Below, piece by piece: positions 43,788 through 50,016 of a stretch of DNA of 50,016 bases; position 1 is the first letter of the stretch; every line of letters begins with the position of its first letter. The notes below the pieces were generated by a model, which was given only the letters and a program-made list of their open reading frames with translations, was not told the DNA's origin and did not search any database. The DNA is from SAR202 cluster bacterium (lineage in GTDB: Bacteria; Chloroflexota; Dehalococcoidia; Lucifugimonadales; UBA2962): assembly GCA_022447925.1 (NCBI GenBank), contig JAKUTS010000011.1, positions 1 through 50,016 on the forward strand. Reading direction: 5' to 3'. The translations under genes were made by a program, and so were the position numbers.

Positions 43788-44435
43788 TCACGCAAGAACC
43801 TCTTGAATTGATGTCCTAACTTGATCAATTTTTCCAAGTCCATCAACCTCAGTTAATAATCCTGAACCTACATAGTATTCGACCAAAGGAGCGGTTTGCT
43901 CCTCATACACTTCTAATCTTTTCTTGACCGCATCTGACCGGTCATCATCTCTTTGATAAATTGGTGCATTGCAATCATCACACTGGTTTTCATTTAATGG
44001 AGGAGATGACACAACATGATATGGTTTTTGACATTTTGTACAAATATACCTTCCGCTTAAACGATCAATTAGTTCGCTAACCGGAACTACTATATGTATT
44101 ACCAGATCCAACCCTCCAGCCCCATTATTCAATACATTGTCTAATGCTTCGGCTTGAGCTATCGTTCGTGGAAAACCATCCAAAACAAATCCCTTACTTT
44201 GTTCTCCCATATTCAACCATTCAGTTACCATTCCAATTGTGATCTCATCGGGAACAAGCTCTCCAACTGACATATATGACTTAGCCTGTAAGCCTAGTTC
44301 ACTTTCTCTAGATAGATGATCTCTAAATAGATCTCCAGATGCCATACAATTGACATCAAGATATTCTGCAACTTGTGTAGCCTGAGTACCTTTACCCACA
44401 CCGGGTGCTCCTAGTAAAACCACCTTTTTCATCAA
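43788..44435 (-). CDS. adk: Adenylate kinase with zinc-binding LID
   Basis: 215 residues. P-loop GAPGVGKGTQ, NMP-binding GDLFRDHL, FVLDGFPRT, and the LID with four cysteines (C132, C135, C152, C155) that hold a structural zinc. Interconverts AMP, ADP and ATP. Located between secY and map, the usual arrangement in Gram-positive-like and Chloroflexota spc operons. Confidence 0.96.
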   Translation of the reverse strand: MMKKVVLLGAPGVGKGTQATQVAEYLDVNCMASGDLFRDHLSRESELGLQAKSYMSVGELVPDEITIGMVTEWLNMGEQSKGFVLDGFPRTIAQAEALDNVLNNGAGGLDLVIHIVVPVSELIDRLSGRYICTKCQKPYHVVSSPPLNENQCDDCNAPIYQRDDDRSDAVKKRLEVYEEQTAPLVEYYVGSGLLTEVDGLGKIDQVRTSIQEVLA

Positions 44436-44472
44436 AATAACCCGCCATTATTTGATTCTGACCTGTATTGAA

Positions 44473-45813
44473 TCATTTTATAAACCCTTCATAATTGCGC
44501 ATCAATAATTGCGATTCAAGTTGCCTCATAGTATCAAGAGCAACACCTACCATTATCAAAAGGCTAACGCTACTTATGGTCAGAGCTCTAATATCCGTGA
44601 TTATTGTGATTAAAAACGGCAAAACTGCTATTGCACCTAAAAATATTGCTCCACCCCAAGTGATTCTCATTATGACTCTATTTAAGTATTCTTGGGTCGG
44701 GCTCCCCGGCCTTATACCAGGTATAAATCCATTATTTCTCTGTAGATTCTCTGCGAGACGTTGCTGTTGAAAAATAACTAATGTATAGAAAAATGCAAAG
44801 ATGACGACCAAAAAGAAAACAACAAGCCAATAAGGCCACCTATCAGGGCTAAATGTATCAGAAATAAATCTGGCAGCAATTGCTATAAAACTATCACTTA
44901 ATGGATCTCTGAAATAACTAGCTATCGTGGTTGGCAGAATTATAATAGAAAACGCAAAGATCAAAGGAATCATTCCGGCTGAGTTTACTCGCAGTGGCAA
45001 AAACGAAGACCCGGTTTGCCTTTGCATTCTCCCACCTCTAAAAACACTCCTTCCATACTGTACTGGAACTCTTCGCTGTGCTTCATTAAAAAGCACTATT
45101 AAATAAATTATCGCAAGACCAAATAAGGCTAATAATAGAATTCCACCTGCATCGTCTCTTGATAAGAATCCTTGGCCAATCAAGTTTGGCAGATTAGCTA
45201 CGATTCCTCCAAATATAATCAATGAGATTCCATTACCTAGCCCTTTTTCGGTAATTAACTCACCAAGCCAAACAAGAAACATTGTTCCTGCTACCATAGA
45301 TACTATGATAGCTATCGTACCCAGGTTTAACCCAAAGTCTACCCCTGGCAATACACCAGACTGGCGAAGTAAAGTTAATTGACCCCAAGCCTGTAAGACA
45401 GCTATTGGCACGGTTAACCAATGAGTAATTTGATTGATTCTTTGCCTGCCATAATCACCCTCTTGGGATAATGCTTTTAATGAAGGAATCACAGGAGTTA
45501 ATATCTGCATTACGATCGAAGATGTAATGTACGGGTATACGCCTAGTGCAGCTACACTTAAATTAGCTAAGGCACCTCCGCTAAATAGATCCAGGAATCC
45601 TAATAAAGCATTTTGTTCAAATGCCCTGCCAAGAGCCCCTACGTCAACTCCGGGCACAGGAACATGTGCTACAAATCGAAATATTACTAGCATCCCCAAA
45701 GTAAACAAGATCTTGGCTCTAAGATCGGGCACCCTTAGCGCATCAATCATTGATTGGATTAATTGCGGCCTAGACCCCTCTTGCTGTCTTGCAGCAGAAC
45801 CTCGCTGGACCAC
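44473..45813 (-). CDS. secY: Protein translocase subunit SecY
   Basis: 446 residues and ten hydrophobic helices, the normal SecY architecture. Landmarks: FRFVAHVPVPGVD, LSVAALGVYPYITSSIVMQ (plug/lateral gate region), GLGNGISLIIFGGIV, VQYGRSVFRGG (cytosolic loop) and FIPGIRPGSPTQEYLNRVI near the ribosome-contacting loop. The start is GTG 45813, overlapping the L15 stop (TAGTG) by one base. Confidence 0.97.
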   Translation of the reverse strand: MVQRGSAARQQEGSRPQLIQSMIDALRVPDLRAKILFTLGMLVIFRFVAHVPVPGVDVGALGRAFEQNALLGFLDLFSGGALANLSVAALGVYPYITSSIVMQILTPVIPSLKALSQEGDYGRQRINQITHWLTVPIAVLQAWGQLTLLRQSGVLPGVDFGLNLGTIAIIVSMVAGTMFLVWLGELITEKGLGNGISLIIFGGIVANLPNLIGQGFLSRDDAGGILLLALFGLAIIYLIVLFNEAQRRVPVQYGRSVFRGGRMQRQTGSSFLPLRVNSAGMIPLIFAFSIIILPTTIASYFRDPLSDSFIAIAARFISDTFSPDRWPYWLVVFFLVVIFAFFYTLVIFQQQRLAENLQRNNGFIPGIRPGSPTQEYLNRVIMRITWGGAIFLGAIAVLPFLITIITDIRALTISSVSLLIMVGVALDTMRQLESQLLMRNYEGFIK

Positions 45814-46277
45814 TAAATTACCTCACTAGCAGTTCCACCAGCGTCTTCGATTTTTTTCCTAGCGGAATCCGAAAAACGACTAGCTTCAACGTTAATGGGT
45901 TTGTCACAATTACCACGGCCTAAAATTTTAACTAACTTTGATGCATCTTTTATAAGGCCCACTTTCTCAAGCATAACAGGGTTAATTTGAGATCCTGACT
46001 CAAACAACATTAGCTGATCTAAATTTACAAGCTGGTAAGACTTATGATTTCTAGCTGTAAAACCTCTAATCATAGGCAACGACTTTATTAAAGCTAATTG
46101 CCCACCCTGGAATCCAACTCTAACCCCACCTCCGGAACGAGACTTCTGCCCCTTCATTCCTTTACCTGAGAAACTACCATGGCCACTACCGTCTCCACGA
46201 CCTAATCTTTTCCTAGGGCGTTTTGAACCTTGTGGAGCACTTAATTTTTCTAATTTTAAAGATGATTTTTCAGACAA
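45813..46277 (-). CDS. rplO: 50S ribosomal protein L15
   Basis: 154 residues. The L15 glycine-rich start is typical: KRPRKRLGRGDGSGHGSFSGKGMKGQKSRSG, followed by GFQGGQLAL. C-terminal VEASRFSDSARKKIEDAGG is the conserved end. Placed between rpmD and secY as expected. Confidence 0.97.
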   Translation of the reverse strand: MSEKSSLKLEKLSAPQGSKRPRKRLGRGDGSGHGSFSGKGMKGQKSRSGGGVRVGFQGGQLALIKSLPMIRGFTARNHKSYQLVNLDQLMLFESGSQINPVMLEKVGLIKDASKLVKILGRGNCDKPINVEASRFSDSARKKIEDAGGTASEVI

Positions 46278-46296
46278 TTTAAAACCTTTCTAAAAT

Positions 46297-46482
46297 CTAA
46301 TCCGTTATCTCTTCAACACTAACAAGATGTCTTACCTTATGAACCATTCCCCTAATCGAAGGGTTGTCATCTTTGACTACTGTTTGATGTAACTTGCGGA
46401 GACCAAGCACTCGCACGGTATCTCGTTGATCCTGCTTATTACCTATCACGCTATTAATTAATGTAATTGAAAGTTTGGACAT
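46297..46482 (-). CDS. rpmD: 50S ribosomal protein L30
   Basis: 61 residues: [56 protein letters not shown]. This is the bacterial short form. It begins 2 bases after the rpsE stop. Confidence 0.96.
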   Translation of the reverse strand: MSKLSITLINSVIGNKQDQRDTVRVLGLRKLHQTVVKDDNPSIRGMVHKVRHLVSVEEITD

Positions 46483-46484
46483 TG

Positions 46485-47060
46485 TTAACTCGCCGAAGCT
46501 TTTGCACTCTGCTCAATATTAGCCATTTCAACTCCTGCATCTATTACTACTTGCCTTCGTGCTTTTTCTGTTTCAGGATCTTTAAGCATGGACAAAGCCT
46601 TGAAAGTTGCTTTTACTAAATTGATTGGGTTAGTGCTATGTGTCGCTTTAGTTAATATGTCTTTAATTCCTGCCAACTCAACAACAGCTCTAACAGATCC
46701 GCCTGCTATCACACCTGTACCTGGTGCGGCTGGCCTTAACATAACCTCAGCCCCACAATATTTGACTTTGATTTCATGCGTAATAGTAGTTTTGGATAAG
46801 GGAACATTTACCATGTTCCTGCGAGCATAATATCCGCCCTTTTTCACTGCATCTGGAACCGCATCAGCTTTTCCAAGGCCTACGCCAACTTTTCCTTGTG
46901 AGTCTCCAACTACAACCATGGCGCTAAAGCTCAGATGCCTGCCACCTTTAACCACTTTAGCTACTCTGGAAATTTTGACCACTCTTTCTTCCATCCCATC
47001 ATCTGGGCCTCTATCTCCATCTCTGTTTCGTCTTTCACGTCTTGGCTTTTCCGAAGTCAA
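46485..47060 (-). CDS. rpsE: 30S ribosomal protein S5
   Basis: 191 residues. The N-terminal 25 residues are a charged, Arg/Asp-rich extension ([16 protein letters not shown]), and the S5 core follows: [40 protein letters not shown], then [31 protein letters not shown]. It overlaps rplR by 4 bases (ATGA). Confidence 0.97.
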   Translation of the reverse strand: MTSEKPRRERRNRDGDRGPDDGMEERVVKISRVAKVVKGGRHLSFSAMVVVGDSQGKVGVGLGKADAVPDAVKKGGYYARRNMVNVPLSKTTITHEIKVKYCGAEVMLRPAAPGTGVIAGGSVRAVVELAGIKDILTKATHSTNPINLVKATFKALSMLKDPETEKARRQVVIDAGVEMANIEQSAKASAS

Positions 47061-47425
47061 ATGACTAGACCTCCTTCTCTTACTGCATCCGCTAATGCTT
47101 TTACTCTTCCGTGATATCTATTTCCACCTCTATCAAAAACAACGTTTGATATGCCGTGTGTTTTCGCACGTTTGGCCATAAGTGACCCAACTAACTTGGA
47201 TATTTCAGTTTTACTCTGTTTCGATATGTCTTTCTTTAAATCACCGTCAACACTGGACGCTGAGGCAATAGTTACTCCTCGATCATCATCTATAAGTTGA
47301 GCATATACATGATTCAAGCTGCGATATACTGCTAGCCTTGGCCGGGCTGCAGTACCTCTTATTTTTTTTCTCAATCTAACGTGTCTTAATGATGCACGTT
47401 GCTTTATTGTTTTACGGCCTGCCAA
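47057..47425 (-). CDS. rplR: 50S ribosomal protein L18
   Basis: 122 residues, binds 5S r[40 protein letters not shown] is the signature, and [23 protein letters not shown] the usual end. Overlaps rpsE by four bases, indicating translational coupling. Confidence 0.97.
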   Translation of the reverse strand: MAGRKTIKQRASLRHVRLRKKIRGTAARPRLAVYRSLNHVYAQLIDDDRGVTIASASSVDGDLKKDISKQSKTEISKLVGSLMAKRAKTHGISNVVFDRGGNRYHGRVKALADAVREGGLVI

Positions 47426-47460
47426 TTTAATTTTCTCCCCAATAGTTGATTATTTGTTAA

Positions 47461-48003
47461 TTAAACCCTACGAGCAGCTTTACCTGCTTTTAGCTTAACT
47501 TGTTCACCCTGGTACCGAATTCCTTTGCCGGTATAAGGGTTTGGTGGCCTAACTTTCCTGATTTGCGCAGCAATTTGACCAACTTTTTGCTTATCAATTC
47601 CTGTAATTTTAATTAGATTCTGGCCTTCGACTTGAATTTGAACTCCCTCTGGGGGCAATATAGTAACGTTATGACTCAGCATGACACTTAGTTGAACTCC
47701 TGCGGCTTGTTGCTGAGCCCTATATCCTACTCCCACTAGTTCGAGGTTTTGTGTGAATCCATCACTTACTCCAGTAACCATATTAGCTACAAGACTTCTG
47801 GTAAGCCCATGAAGAGCTTTATGATGGTTGTCATCCGAAGGCCTTTTAACAATAATTGCATCGCCCTCAGTATTTACGTTCATGCTTTCATCCACTGTAA
47901 TTGAGAGCTGGCCTTTTGGTCCCTTCACAGTAACATCCAAGCCATCAATAGATATATTTACTCCCTGGGGAAGTGTTATTGGTTTATTTCCTACTCGAGA
48001 CAT
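47461..48003 (-). CDS. rplF: 50S ribosomal protein L6
   Basis: 180 residues with the two L6 alpha/beta repeats: SRVGNKPITLPQGVNISIDGLDVTVKGPKGQLS and, at the end, RKVRPPNPYTGKGIRYQGEQVKLKAGKAARR, the conserved stretch that contacts 23S rRNA and the SRL region. Confidence 0.97.
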   Translation of the reverse strand: MSRVGNKPITLPQGVNISIDGLDVTVKGPKGQLSITVDESMNVNTEGDAIIVKRPSDDNHHKALHGLTRSLVANMVTGVSDGFTQNLELVGVGYRAQQQAAGVQLSVMLSHNVTILPPEGVQIQVEGQNLIKITGIDKQKVGQIAAQIRKVRPPNPYTGKGIRYQGEQVKLKAGKAARRV

Positions 48004-48018
48004 TAAACAATTACTTCT

Positions 48019-48420
48019 TTACCAAACATAGCAAAGAAGCTCTCCTCCTATACCGTTTTTCCAAGCATCTTTACCAGTCATAATTCCTTTAGATGTAGAC
48101 AGGATTGATACACCAATACCAGCAAAGTATCTTGGTATTTCACCTTTACGAACATATACGCGAAGCCCAGGGCTGCTTACACGTTTGAGGCCAGTGATGG
48201 CAGGATCATTTCTATCATGGTAATAAAGATGGATTTTCAGACTTTTTTTAGGACTATCGACGTCGATCAATTCATACCCTTTTATAAAGCCTTCGTTTTT
48301 AAACAATTCTGCTATAGCCAATTTTGTTTTAGATGCTGGAACTAAAACAAAATCATGTCTAGCCATAACGGCATTGCGTATTCTAGTTAGCATATCTGAT
48401 ATTGGGTCTGTAATAGCCAT
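48019..48420 (-). CDS. rpsH: 30S ribosomal protein S8
   Basis: 133 residues: [34 protein letters not shown] at the start, and [49 protein letters not shown] at the end. Only 12 bases separate it from the rplE stop, so no rpsN gene fits between them. Confidence 0.97.
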   Translation of the reverse strand: MAITDPISDMLTRIRNAVMARHDFVLVPASKTKLAIAELFKNEGFIKGYELIDVDSPKKSLKIHLYYHDRNDPAITGLKRVSSPGLRVYVRKGEIPRYFAGIGVSILSTSKGIMTGKDAWKNGIGGELLCYVW

Positions 48421-48432
48421 AGTGTTTTCCTT

Positions 48433-49146
48433 CTACGCCGCATTCACATTTTCTAACTGGACAAAAGGCATTCCTAATAGCTCTAACAGCCTCAGTCCTT
48501 CTTCATCATTTACTGCAGTGGTACATATTACAATCTGCAAACCTCTAAATTTGTCAACGGAGTTATATTCGATCTCTGGGAATATCACTTGTTCTTTCAG
48601 GCCTACAGAATAATTTCCTCTACCATCAAACGATTTTCTCGGAACCCCGCGAAAATCTCTAATACGAGGCAAGGCTGATGCTACCAACCTGTCGAAGAAC
48701 TCCCACATACGCGCCTTTCTAAGAGTAACGCTAACTCCTATAGGCATGCCTTCTCTCAATTTAAAATTTGCTATTGATTTTTTTGCCCTATTAACAATAG
48801 GTTTCTGGCCCGTAATCAACCCAAGATCATTTGAAGCTGATTCAACCGCTCGAGAATTTGTTAATGCTTCTCCAAGACCTATATTAACTACAATTTTATC
48901 TAAGGTTGGAGCCTGCATCGAAGACTTATATGAAAACTCCTTAATTAATGCTTCCCTGACTTGTGCGTGATAAAACTCCTGCAACCGAGGCCTGTTTTGC
49001 CCAGATTCAACTTTTTTCGACGGTGCTTTTTTTGCTGCAGCTACTTCCGGCTGAGTTTCAGCTCTAGTAGCACGTCTTGTGACACGTTTTTTAGGTGTGC
49101 TCTTTGCTTTTGCAGGTTGTTTCTTTTCTTTGTTTTCTTGCGTCAT
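48433..49146 (-). CDS. rplE: 50S ribosomal protein L5 with basic N-terminal extension
   Basis: 237 residues against about 180 in most L5 proteins. The extra is an N-terminal tail of about 52 residues rich in Lys, Arg, Ala, Gln and Glu ([20 protein letters not shown]), before the normal L5 start ([22 protein letters not shown]). The rest, binding 5S rRNA, is intact: [17 protein letters not shown]-like [32 protein letters not shown] and the [26 protein letters not shown] stretch. No internal Met exists in the tail before the core, so the extension is probably real. Confidence 0.95.
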   Translation of the reverse strand: MTQENKEKKQPAKAKSTPKKRVTRRATRAETQPEVAAAKKAPSKKVESGQNRPRLQEFYHAQVREALIKEFSYKSSMQAPTLDKIVVNIGLGEALTNSRAVESASNDLGLITGQKPIVNRAKKSIANFKLREGMPIGVSVTLRKARMWEFFDRLVASALPRIRDFRGVPRKSFDGRGNYSVGLKEQVIFPEIEYNSVDKFRGLQIVICTTAVNDEEGLRLLELLGMPFVQLENVNAA

Positions 49147-49175
49147 TTTTACAATTCCAAATCAATAAAATTAGA

Positions 49176-49487
49176 TTATTCGATTATTTCCTCACATTTC
49201 GAACATAAGCGGGCATTCGAACCATCGGCTATTGATTTACCTCTTACCTTCGTAGGCTTATTGCAGATAGGGCATATTAAAACCACTTTGGCAATTGATA
49301 ACGGCATTTCCTTTTCGATTATCCCAGCTTGCCTAACAGTTGATGTAGCTTTAGCGTGACGTTTAACAACGTTCACACCTTCTACCTGTACCTGATTACT
49401 TTTTGGAAAAGATTGGACAACGCGACCTTGTCGACCACGATCACGGCCTTTTATAACTAACACGTTGTCACCTTTACGTATTTTCAT
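49176..49487 (-). CDS. rplX: 50S ribosomal protein L24
   Basis: 103 residues. KOW motif at the start: KIRKGDNVLVIKGRDRGRQGRVVQSFPKSNQVQVEGVNVVKRH. The C-terminal half has two CxxC pairs (CPIC and CSKC), potentially zinc-binding. Located between rplN and rplE. Confidence 0.96.
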   Translation of the reverse strand: MKIRKGDNVLVIKGRDRGRQGRVVQSFPKSNQVQVEGVNVVKRHAKATSTVRQAGIIEKEMPLSIAKVVLICPICNKPTKVRGKSIADGSNARLCSKCEEIIE

Positions 49488-49511
49488 AATTAAAAATCAA
49501 TACCTTTTAAT

Positions 49512-49880
49512 TTATAAAACCTCAGGGGCTAGAGACACAATCCTCATATAATTTTTATCTCTGAGTTCCCTTGCCACAGGGCCAAATATCCTAGTGCCGC
49601 GGGGAAGGTTCTCCTGGTTTATCAAAACCGCTGCATTCTCATCAAAGCGAATATGTGATCCATCTTTTCTTCTATATCCCTTGGAGGTCCTTACAATAAC
49701 CGCACGAACCACTTCCCCTTTTTTAACTGCAGCTGCTGGAGCTGCTTCTTTGACTGAAGCAATTATCAAGTCTCCAAGTCCGGCATACTTTCTTCCACTT
49801 CCACCAGGCACTCCAATGCAGCTGATAATTTTTGCGCCGGAATTGTCTGCTACTTTTAGTCGAGTATATTGTTGAATCAT
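49512..49880 (-). CDS. rplN: 50S ribosomal protein L14
   Basis: 122 residues, universally conserved L14: [27 protein letters not shown], then [36 protein letters not shown] and [13 protein letters not shown]. The ATG overlaps (ATGA) the end of an acidic reading frame that continues the upstream gene. Confidence 0.97.
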   Translation of the reverse strand: MIQQYTRLKVADNSGAKIISCIGVPGGSGRKYAGLGDLIIASVKEAAPAAAVKKGEVVRAVIVRTSKGYRRKDGSHIRFDENAAVLINQENLPRGTRIFGPVARELRDKNYMRIVSLAPEVL

Positions 49881-49893
49881 TTTTTCTCATCCT

Positions 49894-49954
49894 CAGCAGC
49901 TGGTTCTTCTTCTACCTCAGCAGCTGGTTCTTCTTCTACCTCAGCAGCTGGTTC
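49894..49954. repeat. 24-bp tandem repeat encoding acidic EEEPAAEV units
   Basis: Two and a half copies of a 24-base unit (CAGCAGCTGGTTCTTCTTCT plus ACCT on the plus strand). In the frame of the upstream minus-strand gene it encodes EPAAEVEE repeats and ends with TGA overlapping the rplN start. Confidence 0.9.
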
Positions 49955-49960
49955 AACATC

Positions 49961-50016
49961 TTAATAATCAGAATTATCATCTTCTTCAAATAAATCCAAA
50001 TCCACAGAGTAGAAAT
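49961..50016 (-). CDS. 3' end of the gene upstream of rplN, probably rpsQ (S17), cut by window edge
   Basis: The last 18 codons visible read FYSVDLDLFEEDDNSDY and then TAA (49961-49963). In the same frame the sequence continues for 27 more codons (DVEPAAEVEEEPAAE and further to KK) to a TGA overlapping the rplN start. By operon order this should be rpsQ, but the S17 core is outside the window, so the identity is inferred. The TAA may be a real stop, a mutation that trimmed an acidic tail, or an assembly error. Confidence 0.5.
   Translation of the reverse strand, partial: FYSVDLDLFEEDDNSDY

Overview
The window is an AT-rich bacterial chromosome segment that probably comes from a marine Chloroflexota of the SAR202 type. 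That assignment is inference: there is no rRNA gene here, and it rests on gene content. The supporting content is two paralogous flavin-dependent luciferase-family monooxygenases, class III (CaiB/BaiF) CoA-transferases including a tandem-domain one, several short-chain dehydrogenases, a CocE/NonD hydrolase, a deazaflavin (F420)-type nitroreductase and a formate dehydrogenase. TTG and GTG starts appear to be common, and no insertion sequence, prophage or CRISPR array was seen.

Layout. Positions 1-5.5 kb hold a double CoA-transferase cut by the left edge, a small membrane protein with an MFS transporter, and a SulP anion transporter. Positions 5.6-10 kb hold a perfect 43-bp palindrome, NAD-dependent formate dehydrogenase, tRNA-Ala(GGC), two unrecognised genes and a Ddn-like nitroreductase. 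Positions 10-15.4 kb hold the most interesting gene, a CarH-like cobalamin-binding light-sensor module joined to an XRE-type (not MerR-type) DNA-binding domain. It is followed by a divergent zinc-ribbon protein, a remnant of a sugar-lactone oxidase, two convergent paralogous acetyltransferases, a CrtI-type carotenoid desaturase and an ABC1/UbiB kinase. Positions 15.4-25.4 kb hold a luciferase-like monooxygenase, an SDR, a CocE hydrolase, a seven-repeat Kelch lipoprotein, a fused CydDC-like ABC exporter and a methyltransferase.

Positions 25.4-28 kb are a compact deazapurine/pterin cluster (pteridine-reductase-like SDR, queD, queC, folE; no queE). Positions 28-36.9 kb hold a second luciferase-like monooxygenase, two oligopeptide-type ABC ATPases without permeases, an SDR, a CoA-transferase, cinA and an amidase with a small GatC/AtzG-like partner.

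Positions 36.9-50 kb form one long minus-strand ribosomal/transcription operon. Its transcription order is (rpsQ end)-rplN-rplX-rplE-rpsH-rplF-rplR-rpsE-rpmD-rplO-secY-adk-map-infA-rpmJ-rpsM-rpsK-[membrane protein]-rpsD-rpoA-rplQ-truA-rplM-rpsI, closed by an intrinsic terminator. The order is classical, with deviations: rpsN (S14) is missing between rplE and rpsH, a membrane-protein gene is inserted between rpsK and rpsD, and several proteins carry low-complexity extensions. L5 has a basic N-terminal tail, L13 has KPKA repeats plus a SAP/Rho-N-like domain, RpoA has an acidic tail, and the gene before rplN has an acidic repeat tail interrupted by a stop codon.

The clearest functional links are the possible light/B12 control near carotenoid synthesis, the preQ0 pathway genes, and flavin/F420 oxidative catabolism combined with CoA-transferase steps. 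No stretch over about 310 bases lacks a gene; the longest, 5538-5846, holds only the palindrome.
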